From assembly GCA_933207985.1 (NCBI GenBank), contig OW240916.1, positions 313,925,672-313,989,671 on the forward strand: a stretch of DNA of 64,000 nt. The letters run 5' to 3'. The position numbers and the translations under genes are program-made. Positions 44,926 to 56,496 of the stretch are shown in pieces; the stretch's first letter is position 1; each line of letters starts with the position of its first letter. Below the pieces are notes generated by a model that saw only the letters and a list, made by a program, of their open reading frames with translations, searched no databases and had not been told where the DNA came from. The stretch is from Pelobates cultripes (lineage: Eukaryota; Chordata; Amphibia; Anura; Pelobatidae).

Positions 44926-45677
44926 ACAACATACAAAATCCAGCACACTCACTCATTTACTAAACAGCAATATCAAGTCTCACAGATTGTAATAGTTTTA
45001 TTTAAAAACATGTCACCTAGGCAAAAATAGTGGGGGTTTAGTTACATTATATGATCATATATTGCATAAGCCTGCCACAACGTCAATGTACCCCATTCTT
45101 GGCAGGTCCTATTTTAGACACCTGATGCATGCTCTTATCAGATCAATCCACTTACTTGGGAAATACTTAGTCTTGGGGCTCTCTGCAGGACAAGGCTAAA
45201 AAGGGTCCTGGAATGAAGCACCTGTGACAGGCAGGGGTGCAAAACCAAGGAGTTGGCCTGAACTCCCAAATATATAAATTAAACCAAGAGCGGCAGCAAC
45301 ACTCTACAATTTAAGCATGTTCGGGTGAGTGCAGCCCTCTTGGTTTCATTTATATATTTAGGAGTCCAGGCCAACTCCTTGGCTGTGCACCCCTCCCTGT
45401 CTGGTGCCTCATTCCAGGGACTTATTTAACCTTGACCTGCAGAGTGCCCCAGGAGGAAGCATTTCCCAAGTAAGTGGATTAATCTCATAAGAGCAAGCAT
45501 TAGGCTGCTAGAGTAGGACCTGCCAAGAATGGGGTGCATTGACGTTGTGGCAGGCTTATGCAATGTATGATCATATAATGTAACTAAACCCCCACTATTT
45601 TTGCCTAGGTGTGCTCTTTCTGTTTTTAAATTGCTGTTTAGTAAATGAGCGAGTGCGCTGGATTTTGTATGTTGTAA
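44926..45677. repeat. ~750-bp palindrome (arms ~350 bp, almost no spacer)
   Basis: The left arm acaacatacaaaatccagc ... gggggtttagttacattat ... gccacaacgtcaatg ... ccaaggagttggcctg returns in reverse complement up to 45677. The centre is near 45310-45335. The arms differ by scattered substitutions and two short indels, for example a ~20-base difference near 44990. The 84-codon minus frame in one arm has no domain. This may be two head-to-head copies of an unknown repeat or a foldback element. Confidence 0.85.
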
Positions 45678-45689
45678 CATATGAATATA

Positions 45690-46870
45690 TAAATGTTTAT
45701 TTTGTACTGCTCCTGCGCTTTTTTCCCTTACGCGATCTGTACACGTATTGACTCATTTTTGCGCTCTTTTTATTTTTCTTCATCGTTTTCACCGAATTGT
45801 TTGGATGGACATAATTTGTCTGAAGCAAAACACCCTATGAACTAATTTTGGACCATCTAAACTATTTCATTGTTTTGGCTGAATCATATTTTTTTGTACA
45901 CAATTCTATTTAAATTTGGCTCTCATTGATTGGAATAGACAAACCAAACTGATCAAGCCTCATGCAGCTGTCTACAAAAAACTTGAAGAAGACAAAAATG
46001 TGACACTTATTAAAGAATGGTGCGCACACAAACACACACAAATTTAATTTTCAAATCTAACATAAACACTTAAAAATCACCATCTTTTCAAATAAATACA
46101 GTTTTGGTTACACTCTGTGGCCATATTGTGTTAAGAAGAACATTAACAAAAACAACATATAAATGTTTTTCTATTTGGTGAAAACAATCTTCTTCCTCTA
46201 TTAAATGTGATGTTATAACTTTTGTGTTTATTCTGCAGACAGTGCATCGAACGAACGAGAAATTGTCGAAGAACCACAATTAGGTGGAATGCTACTTGTT
46301 TGCATAGTAATGTGAAAAATATATATTGTTTTAGGAAAAATCTGAATACAGTACCAGTGTTATTAGTGTCATTTTATTTTCTGCGTGTAACCTGATAAAT
46401 TGCATAAGGAACGAGAGTAGAATGCAACCGATTGTACACATTGTGTTTCTTGTTTGATATTCATTATTTTTATTTATTCACATTCTTGAAAACACAATTA
46501 CAATACCAGTGTCATACAAAATGACACATTCTAATGCACAAATTCAAGGCAACAAAATAGAATGAGGGTTTCTTGATATGTATGTAAAAATTAACCTAAG
46601 AAAAGGACAAAGACTATGCCATCGAGACACAGATGACCCGTACGATTATTTAATTCAGAGCAGTCAAAGTACCAGCCTAAAACACCATCTTATCTATAAT
46701 TATCCCAAAAGGAAACATGACAAATAAAAGAATAAAATAATTGGGATGGGATAAGAGTAAAGGTTCTCAGAATCTGCATGAATAAAATATAAACACAAAG
46801 AAATGTGATTGATCAATGAGTAGAGAAAAGTGAGAAGCAATATTTGAAATTAAATCTGAATACATTATAT
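45690..46870. other. No recognised feature
   Basis: AT-rich DNA with short frames only. Confidence 0.4.
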
Positions 46871-46876
46871 ATATAT

Positions 46877-46991
46877 ATATTTGTGGTCTGGGCAATATTG
46901 CCGTAAGAGTTAGATAACACATACATAAATATCATAACACCAGTCGGTTGTGGTGTGCCGGAACCGACAATGCAGTAGGCCTGTAATAAAG
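46877..46991 (-). repeat. Ngaro split repeat B2
   Basis: Matches 47463-47585: atttgtggtc, gccgtaagagttagataaca, accagtcggttg, gtgtgccggaac, gacaatgcagtaggc. B1 has an extra agttaat. Confidence 0.85.
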
Positions 46992-46992
46992 A

Positions 46993-47341
46993 TGGAAGAA
47001 AAAGAGTTACCTGCGCTCTTCGCAAATCCCAATGCATATTTAAACAAATAGAGGTTATTTAGTTACCTCCAATGACCGCGAGAGGAAATGCCCACCTGCC
47101 ACGTCAAGGCAAACCTCTTAAGTGGGTCCTACACAGACTATTCACCTTGCTTCCTTGAGCTTCTGGCAAAGATATCTCCAATGAGACAGAAAGGGGTATT
47201 TTTATATAAACCCCTACATGCTTATTAACCCTTAATAGGGAACACATGAGATGGGCGGCAGCATTGTAACACAGCTCCAATACACACAGTAAAAAATAAG
47301 AGTAGTGGGAGTTTGAGCGCAGGACTTGTTTTTTTTTGTAT
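46993..47341. mobile_element. R1 repeat inserted between Ngaro A2 and B2
   Basis: Flanked by the 12-bp direct repeat ctgtaataaaga at 46981-46992 and 47342-47353. Ends carry inverted cctgcgctc (47010) and gagcgcagg (47316). Homologous to 6970-7240. About 350 bp, no ORF. A 12-bp duplication is longer than most DNA transposons make, which points to a retroposed or unusual element. Confidence 0.75.
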
Positions 47342-47387
47342 CTGTAATAAAGAGAGTGATGTGAAAAGAGGGAGTGGTGGGAGGGGC

Positions 47388-47476
47388 AACTCGCCAGACC
47401 ATCAACGGTATATGAGAGAGGATTGGAGGCTCTTAAAAGGGGACCTACAACTGCAGGCCCAACCTTAAATTTGTGG
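47388..47476 (-). repeat. Ngaro split repeat A2
   Basis: caactcgccagaccatcaac, gagagaggattggaggc and ttaaaaggggac match A1 at 52729-52826 with few changes. Confidence 0.85.
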
Positions 47477-47585
47477 TCGTGGCAATGTTGCCGTAAGAGT
47501 TAGATAACACATAAATAAATATCATAGTTAATAACACCAGTCGGTTGGGGTGTGCCGGAACTGACAATGCAGTAGGCATGTAATA
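47463..47585 (-). repeat. Ngaro split repeat B1
   Basis: The copy of B2 next to the end of the coding region. It overlaps A2 by a few bases at the aaccttaaatt junction. Confidence 0.85.
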
Positions 47586-47659
47586 AACAGGGCAAAAAGA
47601 AGTGTACCATACAAAATTTAACTCATTCTACAATACATCAAAATTACTTGAATAAGTCA

Positions 47660-48460
47660 CGAAATGCCTGACAAATCTCTTTAACCGGCTGAGGATGATT
47701 TCCAGCATCCCATGACCTTGATGATATGTGCTGGAATGTGATTGGAGGGAGCAGATGATGCTGTCCTTATGCGGAAAGAGTGGCCTGAGTAATAAATTGA
47801 ATTAAGGCCAAGCCCTGTCAATAGTATACGAATCATGGGGCATGGTTTAGCAGTAGTGAGTGTGGAAGTGTGTAATTCTAGTAGTGGTTGGTGTGGATGT
47901 TTGTGAATGGTCCTGAAATAATTATCCAATACCTTAACTGGGCACCATTATGTGATAGGTAAGGTAGAAGGATACGTCGACCGGGCGTCCCATCTGGCTG
48001 GTTTTAGAGTAGGGGCGTGAAAGGACATAGTAATCTATAGATTTGTGGATATATTGGAAATTTTATGGTAATCTGTGGAAGTTAGATTAATGGTGGTGAA
48101 CTCTCTTGGTCGTAGGAATCCATAAAAGCTAGGTATATGGCGGTTTTAATTACAATATTAGTGATAGGTTTGAAAGGTGACGTGTCTAACAAATCGGATA
48201 ATGATTGGAACGGTTACTATGGATGGGTAGTCTCTTAGAGGGTAAAGTCGTGTCAGATTTTGGATTCCTTTCAGTAGGGTTTTAATTTGGTAGGATTATA
48301 GGAATCCTGTTTTGTTAGGGTGTTGTTACAGCATGTGGTGTTGAATGCCAATTAGGTAGAGTTTGGTAGTGTCAAATGATAATTTTAACTTAAGGTGGTA
48401 AAAAGAAGTAAACCCCAATACAGCCTTCATAGCAAACATGTCCTGAATTTGAAAATTCGG
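47660..48460 (-). pseudogene. Ngaro tyrosine recombinase remnant
   Basis: Minus-strand frame 47929-47681 ends with YSGHSFRIRTASSAPSNHIP, then IIKVMGCWKSSSAG. GHSFR supplies the conserved His-x-x-Arg and the G.W block is the segment just before the catalytic Tyr. Here the Tyr is lost and a stop follows. Upstream fragments FMDSYDQES and GTPGRRILL in broken frames fit the rest of the domain. The enzyme would have integrated the circular DNA intermediate. Confidence 0.75.
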
Positions 48461-49269
48461 CTGTGAATTTAGTGAAAAGGTCCTATCATAAGATTCCTAG
48501 TGTTAACCGAGAATGATGCAGTGCGTGTGTCAATAAACATTTAATCCAATAACATGTCTCGGAATGAAGGGGCGGAGTAGCCAGACGGCAAGCGGTGAGT
48601 AGAGTCTTTTGGAATGCCTGTAAGCGGAAAAGAGACAGGTGATCAGCTGATACATTAGTGACCCCCTAGGACGTGAATACAAGTGAGGAAAAAACTAGCA
48701 AGTGGCCGCCACCCATGTGAGTCTCCTCAAAACCTCATAATTACCAAAGATGATGATCGGCCTTTATTGCAATGTGGCAGGTAGCTAGGTTGTCTGAAAA
48801 ATATCTGTTCGAGTGACCTGCCCAGCAAGGACCTCAGGCAATTTCTGCTGCCACTATCAGGTATAACTCGAATAAGGTGATGTTGTGAAGAAGCTTGCTA
48901 GGGACTTAACTTCATTAGGTCACGAACCCCAGAGCCATTTATTGCCACACATGGCTGCAAAACCAGTATTGGCCGCAGCATCTGTCCAGAGTGTCATGGA
49001 ATTTTTGGAAATCTGGGGAATAACCTGGCTTTCCCATTCCATATTGTGAGAAAATTGCGCCACATCAGTAAGTCAGACGTCGCTTGTGGGTCTAACGTGA
49101 TGCGGGAATTGTCTGAGGAAATGTCAGGGAACAAACAAACAGAATAGTCGGGAAAATGAAGGATCTACCTTGTGGGATGATCCTCATGGCAAAATTGAGC
49201 GAGCCAAGCAGTGAGTTCTTTGTGGTTGCAAGAACCTAATTGCAAGTATTGGTCAATGCTTGACAGGGT

Positions 49270-49500
49270 GCGCACAATCTTATCATGAGTAAGACAGGAC
49301 TGCAAGTGGACAGAGTCTAGCTGAATACCCAGAAAATGTATTAGCGTGTCTGGACCTTCTGTCTTTTTGAGGAGACCGGTATACCCAGGGATTCCAAAAG
49401 ACCGATTGCTGCTGTGAGACTGCGAGGAGGGTGAGAGTTGTCTTCAAATGTGAGGAAGTCAACCAAATAGTGGATAACATTCAGGCATCTGCACACATTA
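49270..49500 (-). pseudogene. Ngaro RT catalytic region, mutated
   Basis: The minus strand reads VIHYLVDFLTFEDN at about 49478-49437. The expected motif is YLDDFL; the first catalytic Asp is Val here. It continues AAIGLLESLGIPVSSKR, the usual follow-up helix. With stops on both sides, the RT is dead. Confidence 0.75.
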
Positions 49501-49696
49501 AGTAGTAACCATCACAAGGTTCTGCGAACATATGGAATATCTTGGGGCTACTCTTGGAACTAAAATATGAGCCGGGAGAAAAATAATGTAAACCCAGGGA
49601 CTAATTAAAATACTTTTAATTAGACCCTGGCCTTATCTTAAGTCTAGGACTCAATGCCATGCAGATGACAAAATGAGGGGTGGATAGGAAGTAGTT

Positions 49697-50341
49697 TCAA
49701 CGCCTTGACAATATCAGTTTACTGAGCCATGCAACCGCCCCAGCAGCAACAATGGCCCAGATGGCATTGTCAATGGTGGAGTATTGCAAAGAGAATTCTT
49801 CTGAGGGTATGAGGGAATTAAGACTAGGAAACATAGAGGAATGTGGTGCTGATAGGTCAAAGATCAACCTGTGTTTATGTGAAGATTTACCAGTGACTAT
49901 ACCAATAGGATTTGTACTCCAAGAAGTAAAAGGAAAGGAAATAAAAGGCCAGAAAACAAATCCCTGTTTCAACCTAGTCTTGATTAGTTTATCAATCGAT
50001 TCTGGATCTGCCAGTGCAGTCTGCAAATAATTGCATTCCAGAGTACCAGATGGCAAGTGTATGATACCTGCGTGAAACCCCTGTGATAACCCATCAATGA
50101 GACAGTTAACCAAATATCGGGGGTGGGATATAGGGAACATTTTATTAGGGCACATGGATTTGGCACGAGCCCAGAAACAGTAAGAGCAAACGTTCAATAA
50201 CCTGCAGGAACTGAAACCACAAGTACCAGCACTGAATTTATTGCAACTTTGGGACTTGCACAGAAAGACAATGTCCCGACCCAGCTTATCCTTAATTACC
50301 TTATTAGATTTTGTTGACATGTAAGGAACCGAGTGGCCCAC
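49697..50341 (-). pseudogene. Ngaro reverse transcriptase, N-terminal part
   Basis: A 214-codon frame. PRYLVNCLIDGLSQGFHAGI, then KTRLKQGFVFWPF, NPIGIVTGKSSHKHRLIFDL (the K.RLI.DLS motif), SLNSLIPSEEFSLQYSTIDN and AIVAAGAVAWLSK match, in order, the fingers of Ngaro-type RT. A Cys-rich segment (CNKFSAGTCGFSSCRLLNVCSYC, here split by ordinary residues) precedes it and may be a zinc-knuckle-like part of gag. The frame ends before motif A is complete. Confidence 0.8.
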
Positions 50342-50356
50342 GAAAGTTCTGCCGTG

Positions 50357-50740
50357 TTAGGCCATAAGTTCGCAAACTGCACAAGCCGGAGTACTGGGGC
50401 CTGCAAAGTGTCTGCAGAATAACTCAGTATCTAGTCTACTCCAATCCACATTGAAGGTAAACTGAGTTAGAGCTGCAGCCACTTTTGCTGAAAATAAACG
50501 GTGGTAATCATAGAAGGCTGTACCATCGTATTTGTGCCCCAGATCCCCCAGCTTGTGCATATACACATCCAGTTCTTCTCGTTTCTCGGGATAGAAAGAG
50601 CAATACACATCCCTATAAGTACTATTACCATTAGTGTGAAACCTAATTGGTATTGGCAGATTAGCTATTGCCAAGCGGCAAAAATATTCCACTAAAAGGG
50701 TGACAGGTGAGGCCCTGCTAGTTGCCAAGTGGCTTGAGAG
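50357..50740 (-). pseudogene. Ngaro gag-like frame
   Basis: A 123-codon frame just upstream of RT. AFYDYHRLFSAKVAAALTQF and DTELFCRHFAGP resemble the conserved end of Ngaro gag, where a YD..FR segment is followed by W...D.EL. It ends with CAVCELMA and a stop, 15 bases before the RT frame. Start and N-terminal part not defined. Confidence 0.55.
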
Positions 50741-51779
50741 GCTCTAACTATGCGTTGGCCCGAGGGGGCCACTGAACATTATCAATTAAACAGAAGACAG
50801 TATAAGAATGACAGATGAGGCCCTCTCTATGCAACCATACAAGGCGAATATCTATGCGTTGCACCGATGGGCGTATACCTCCAAGTATGAGGATGGGTGT
50901 TGCCCTCACTGGACCACTAGCCTATGGAGTAGAGGCTGGAAAATATACACTATTGGACACTTGGAGCCCTAAAAGCCAGTAACATCTGCTAATAGGGTTC
51001 TACCAAATTTAAGTAGCATGTAAATGTCATACCTGAGACCGTAAGAATCTGAAATGTTGATTCATAGTAGAAGTAGAGTAAGGGGGGTGGAGTAGTAGGG
51101 TACAGCAACCTACGGGGGAGAAATGTAGGATAGTATCTGAGAATGTACAAATACGTATGGGCCAGATCGTGGACTCACTTCATTTAAGGTAACCAACTCA
51201 AACTGCTAGAAACGAGGTGGAAATGGCAAAAGCTGCCACGAAATGATGAGCACCGCGTGACGTGTAAAGGCTGGACAGATAATAAAGTGAAAGATGACCA
51301 TTAAAACAACTTAGGAGTGTTAAAAGTTATTGCATAATTACTGAACAAAATGTGACCAACCAAGAAGTGGCAACTTTGATGAGCTGCCATAAGACAGGAT
51401 CAAATGCCCCTGAATAACATTTTAGGAACCTGCGGGTATAATATAACAACAGATGTTAACCAAATAGCAGGTTTCAGCATTAAATATTAAAAATAACTTC
51501 AACCTCCTGCCAAGATAATACAACAACATGTACAAAATGTAAAATTAAACTGCAATATCATATTTAACCAGTAGGGGGAAACTTAACCAGGAATAGTCAA
51601 AATATATAACTAATTTGTTTCAATTCGTGTAGCCTCTGGACTTAGAATTGAAAGGCAATCGTGAGTAATCATACAAACACCCTATACTTTAAACAGGTGT
51701 TCGTACGTTTGATATGTTTAACCCAAACAGTTCATACAAATTGATACGAACACCTAATATAGCCTGTATCATAGAAACA

Positions 51780-52335
51780 TAGAATGTGACGGCAGATAAG
51801 AACCATTCGGCCCATCTAATCTGCCCAATTTTCTAAATACTTTCATTAGTCCCTAGGCTTATCTTAAGTCTAGGATAGCCTTATGCCTATCCCACGCATG
51901 CTTAAACTCCTTTACTGTGTTAACCTCTACCACTTCAGCTGGAAGGCTATTCCATGCATCCACCACCCTCTCAGTAAAGTAATACTTCCTGAAATTATTT
52001 TTAAACTGTTGCCCTTCTAATTTAAGATTATGTCCTCTTGTTGTGGTAGTTTTTCTTCTTTTAAATATAGTCACCTCCTTTACTGTGTTAATTCCCTTTA
52101 TGTATTTAAATGTTTCTATCATATCCCCCCTGTCTCGTCTTTCCTCCAAGCTATACATGTTAAGATCCTTTAACCTTTCCTGGTAAGTTTTATCCTGCAA
52201 TCCATGAACCAGTTTAGTAGCCCTTCTCTGAACTCTCTCTAAGGTATCAATATCCTTCTGCAGATACGGTCTCCAGTACTGCGTACAATACTCCAAGTGA
52301 GGTTTCACCAGTGTTCTGTACAATGGCATGAGCGT
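51780..52335 (-). pseudogene. CR1/L2-like LINE RT C-terminal fragment
   Basis: The 156-codon minus frame (52329-51859) is intact over its length: LYRTLVKPHLEYCTQYWRPY, ALERVQRRATK-type segment, YQERLKDLNMYSLEERRDRG, TRGHNLKL, RVVDAWNSLPAEVV. This is the conserved tail after the RT domain of CR1/L2/Rex-type LINEs. The 3' part (51780-51860) also occurs at 19673. 5'-truncated, inserted in the Ngaro element. The open frame suggests fairly recent insertion. Confidence 0.85.
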
Positions 52336-52728
52336 ATCGACTGGTATATGTGAAGGGAGCCGAACGAGGGCCCCTGTTCGTGCAGGTGAAAGACCCGAAA
52401 GCCCCTACAGATAGCAATGAAAGTATGTGTACGTACGAGCCTGTATGAAACAGACGAACAAATGCGAAAACATACGAAATAGTAAGTAGGGGAATAGATC
52501 CAAACCGGGATGATGCCAAACGATGCGACCGAGGCGGGACAGCTTGGGCCTAAACTTACGATTCAATGATTGCTTCCGGGTCAGTCTCCGAGCAAACTGG
52601 AGGAGGAAGCGGGCTGGAAGTGTTCGGTAAGTTGAATCAGACGGACAGTAAGCCAGGAACCAGGAACACGAGGACACAGGTAAGAACAGCAAGATGGCGA
52701 ATTGTGATTGCCCGGAAGTAGTCACACT

Positions 52729-52826
52729 CAACTCGCCAGACCAATAACGGTATGTGAGAGAGGATTGGAGGCCCTTAAAAGGGGACTCAAGCCCCTTCAA
52801 CAACTAAAGGTCCATCCTTAAATATA
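52729..52826 (-). repeat. Ngaro split repeat A1 (5' end of element)
   Basis: Corresponds to A2 at 47388-47476 and marks the upstream terminus of the Ngaro copy. Minus-strand DNA between here and 50740 would be the leader and start of gag, split by the LINE fragment. Confidence 0.8.
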
Positions 52827-52829
52827 TAC

Positions 52830-54235
52830 ATAATTAATTAGGAGTCTCAAAACAATTCAATAACTGGAGTATTATAAGAATTTTGGGTCACTGCTGGTGG
52901 CAGAAATACATTGAACTAAAAAAAAATATCCCAGGTGTGCGAACATCCAAACTACTGCACAGTGGTAGAAGTTGAAACTCCATAGTTAGTTGAAGTTGTT
53001 GGAGAAGAAATGGAGATGATCCAAGAGATCTTAAATTTTGACTAAACTCCCATTATGGTGAATGAGTGGCATGGGGGGCTCCGATACAATGCTAAGATAG
53101 TTTTTGAGCCATAAGTAGTCTTGTGATGAGAGGGTGAAGGTCATCTCCATGTATTCTCCAGGGTGTGTATCCAGAGTATTTATTTTATTTGAAAATTTGA
53201 CAATTAAATCCTTGGCTATGGTAGATGGGGCCAACGGCAGGTTGGGCAGCTAGAGCAGACAATCTAGGTGTTGATATTTTAAAGAAAAATGTCACTTAGC
53301 TCATTATATTTACTCTATCATTCAACCTAGTAAATGCTATGGAAGCACTTACTGAGGTAAGTAGTTCAACAATAAAATGCACTTACTTAAACAGAACATC
53401 CATGTCTATTAGCAATATCATCTCTCAATGATGGACATGGAGGCACGGGCAAGTTAGATCACCCAACGCTTGGGAATATATTCATTGTGTTCAGATATGC
53501 ATGTGTGTGTGAGATGAATAAATGTATTTAGTTTTGAATACTCCTAATAGTGTATATCTGAGCTATCACTTACATTTACTCCAAGGATGAGGTGACTAAT
53601 AAAAATTGAATAGATTTGCAAACCCCATATTTCCCATAATTGGATACCCCCATCCTGCACAACCTATAAAGATTGATAAAATTGGAAAGAAAAGTTCCCA
53701 AAGTCTTTCGCTGTCCAGTGATCTTGTGTCTCTTGGAGGAAATAAATGCTAATAAGAAGCAGATGGAGGTGATGGTTGTAATTGCATGTCTTAGCTGTCA
53801 CAGCCCTGAAGAGGATGAAAGCATAAATAACTTGGTGTGCATCTGTTGTAGCGTCTGGGGATCTCCAGGTTGCGGATCATCTTCAATGTTTCTCAGTTTC
53901 TAAGCAGGATCAAATTCCAACTTTTTAAATAATATTTCAAGTTAACCTATAGCTGCAGAACGTCATTTCTCCTGCAACGTGATGTGTGAAGAGTACACGG
54001 CTCTAGCCTTTCTTCTTCAATTTTCTCTCCTTTCATCTTTGTTAAATTTGGCAGATCATATATTGAACACAATTCAGTCTCAAAAATGCTGCTGAACCGT
54101 GGCAGCTTTTTCTGCTTGTGAGAATATTATATTTGTTTATTTGGAAGGTTCGTATGATCTTGTAAGATCACAAATCATCGAGTATCATGTTCCATGTATG
54201 GAATTCTCATGAATCTACAAAAAAATAAAAAATAA
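52830..54235. other. No recognised feature
   Basis: AT-rich sequence with short frames only. Confidence 0.4.
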
Positions 54236-55168
54236 AAAATATGTAACATTTTAGAAAAAGAAGGAGAGATAGGGAGAGAGTATCGGGTTGCTAATAGAAA
54301 TTGGGAGGTAACCCCTAATACATAATAGCTACAAAAAGAGAGAAGGAGATACAAGGGAGCCCTCCGGGAACAATATCCCAGTCCCGTGGGTCTCGAATGT
54401 ATCAAGAGCAACCCAAAAATAAATAAAATAATAAAATCTAACTTTTAATGTGTATAACTAAAAAGTAATAATATACAAAGTGTATAAGAAAAATACACCA
54501 AATACACCAGCCTAGGTGGCTGTGTGTAAAGGCAGGGGAGAGTAGGGGGGATAATAATAATAGAACTAATGGGAAAAGGGCAAATGAAGTCCTAAGTACA
54601 GCTAAACAAATATATGTCTATATATGTCTATAGAGAAGGAATAACCTGAGTCTAAACAGGTCCAAAATGACCTATCCACTGATATACTGCAATGTATATA
54701 AGAAAACTGAAACTCCCCTTATTCCTCCATAGTCTATTGCCCCCCACCCCACACCAGCCAAAAAACGTCCACTAAAAACAATCTATTCAGTAGAAAAAAG
54801 AAAAAAAGGAAAATAGTTTCCCAAAAAATCAAAAAACAAGGGTGGCTAGTAGGGTATAATGTCATAACTAAAAGTTACTGAATCGTTACTGAATCGTCCC
54901 AATACAGCCTCACTACCCCCGTGTGATAATTAGTCCCGACGCGCGTTTCGCCTTACAGGCTCTTCCAGGGGACAATAGACTATGGAGGAATAAGGGGAGT
55001 TTCAGTTTTCTTATATACATTTTTAATTATACTCATTAAAAGTTAGATTTTATTATTTTATTTAATTTTGGGTTGCTCTTGATACATTCGAGACCCACGG
55101 GACTGGGATATTGTTCTCGGTGGGCTCCCTTGTATCTCCTTCTCTCTTTTTGTAGCTATGTAACATTT
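54236..55168. mobile_element. Inverted-arm element with hammerhead-like motif, copy 1
   Basis: The left part (54236-54470 and 54695-54740: gagaaggagatacaaggga, tcgaatgtatcaagagcaac, aactccccttattcctcc) is the reverse complement of 54965-55168. A hammerhead-like motif lies at the inner edge of the right arm. This is the same plan as 32050-32949, with a different sequence. No ORF. Likely a Penelope-derived non-autonomous element. Confidence 0.65.
54933..54973 (-). ncRNA. Hammerhead ribozyme-like motif with canonical GUC site
   Basis: Minus strand: helix I 5' strand GTCCC; core CTGGAAGA (CUGANGA with one extra G); stem II GCC, loop TGTAA, GGC; GAAA; helix III CG/CG around a two-base loop; GTC as cleavage triplet; helix I 3' strand GGGAC. 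Helices I and II pair exactly. The extra core G may weaken or abolish activity. Confidence 0.6.
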
Positions 55169-56325
55169 TATTTCATTTTGTGAGATTAGTTACAGAAGAC
55201 TGTAGGTAAATAAACTATCTTTAAAATGTTTGTTGCTAGGGAAACTATATGTTTCAACATATATTGATATCAACAGATTAATTCTTGTTGGTTGGTTTCA
55301 TGTTGTCATAATTAGAAATTGGAATTAATAAGGATAACCTATTATTTGTATGGCTTCTACACCTGCAGTTGGGGGTTACCTGTCTCCAATTTTTAACAAT
55401 GCTGTTTTAAATATGGTGCCCATGCTTTTGCTTACATTCAATGTATCTTGTTTTGTGTTATCTGATTTCTGATGTCCTGAGCTCGTTCTAATTATTCTGA
55501 TCCTCCACTGCACATGCGATTTTGTTTGGGATTAAGTCAGGAAGCAGCATCAATGCGTTCGAGGAGTACCATTGATGAACATAAGCCCAGTGTGACACTC
55601 CAAAGTCTCTGAGATCCCAGTTGCTATTTCTGGGTTGTGGATCACGGGAGTTAATGGTCCTGGGGTCGCCATGAGCAAGAACTGAGTTTGAACCGAACTC
55701 CTTACTTTCAAAGTTGTCTTATGAGGTATTTTGGTAAATCTTAACCAAAGATTCTAAGGATTGAGGACATAAATTATATCACTTTCTTCCTTGATGATCT
55801 TCATTTATGATATCAGAGTATTAGAAATGTTTCAGACAAAAAGGAAAAAACTATAAACGCAGACCAACATTGGTGAGGTAAACCTAACCAAGAATTAAAA
55901 AATGACAAAATATGAAAAATACAAATTGTTGTTCAAAGAAAAAAAAACACCAATAAAAACAAGACAGCAGTAGATACGTTCCTGAAAAACAAAACAAAAA
56001 CAGGAAAATACTCCAAAGTCGATGTATTTTCACTAGATTTGTTTTAATATTTTATTATGAAAAACACAATTCCGACATTTGCAGAACATACCTACCCGAA
56101 AATGTTTTGCATGAGGCAAGGAGAATTCCACTGAATGCAGGTGAGTGGATCCTTCCCTCCTTAGGGTTGCCCATTATATTTGCTCGATGCTTAGAGCATC
56201 TTCTAGCATCCCACCATTGTCATCTACCACAATGAGTGCATGAACTTAGTTTATGTTCACATATTAAAAGTAGTTACATAGGCAGATATATTTTTGACGG
56301 AGTGTAATTATGGTAAGGAGCTCTT
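55169..56325. other. Unassigned DNA inside the duplication
   Basis: Non-coding, moderately AT-rich, and shared with 59060-60220. No TSDs or motifs seen. Confidence 0.4.
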
Positions 56326-56496
56326 TTAACCCCTTAAGGACGGCGGGCATAAAACGTCCCCACCATCCTTTGTACTTACTAGGTCCCCGCCATTCCCCCG
56401 ACAGTGGTCGCGATCCTGGGGTCTGCCTGGGAGCTCAGGCAAACCCCCTCTCTGCCTCTGCCTGATCTGGTATGAGGCGCTGGAGGATGCCCAGCG

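Larger units (their letters stand above)
46877..52826 (-). mobile_element. Ngaro-like (DIRS order) retroelement with split direct repeats
   Basis: Read on the minus strand the order is A1 (52826-52729), leader, gag-like frame, RT, degraded RNase H, tyrosine recombinase, B1 (47585-47463), A2 (47476-47388) and B2 (46991-46877). This A1-ORFs-B1-A2-B2 arrangement is the hallmark of Ngaro elements, which integrate with a tyrosine recombinase and not an integrase. A LINE fragment (51780-52335) sits in the leader/gag region and an R1 repeat (46993-47341) between A2 and B2. Coding parts are full of stops, so it is inactive. Confidence 0.85.
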
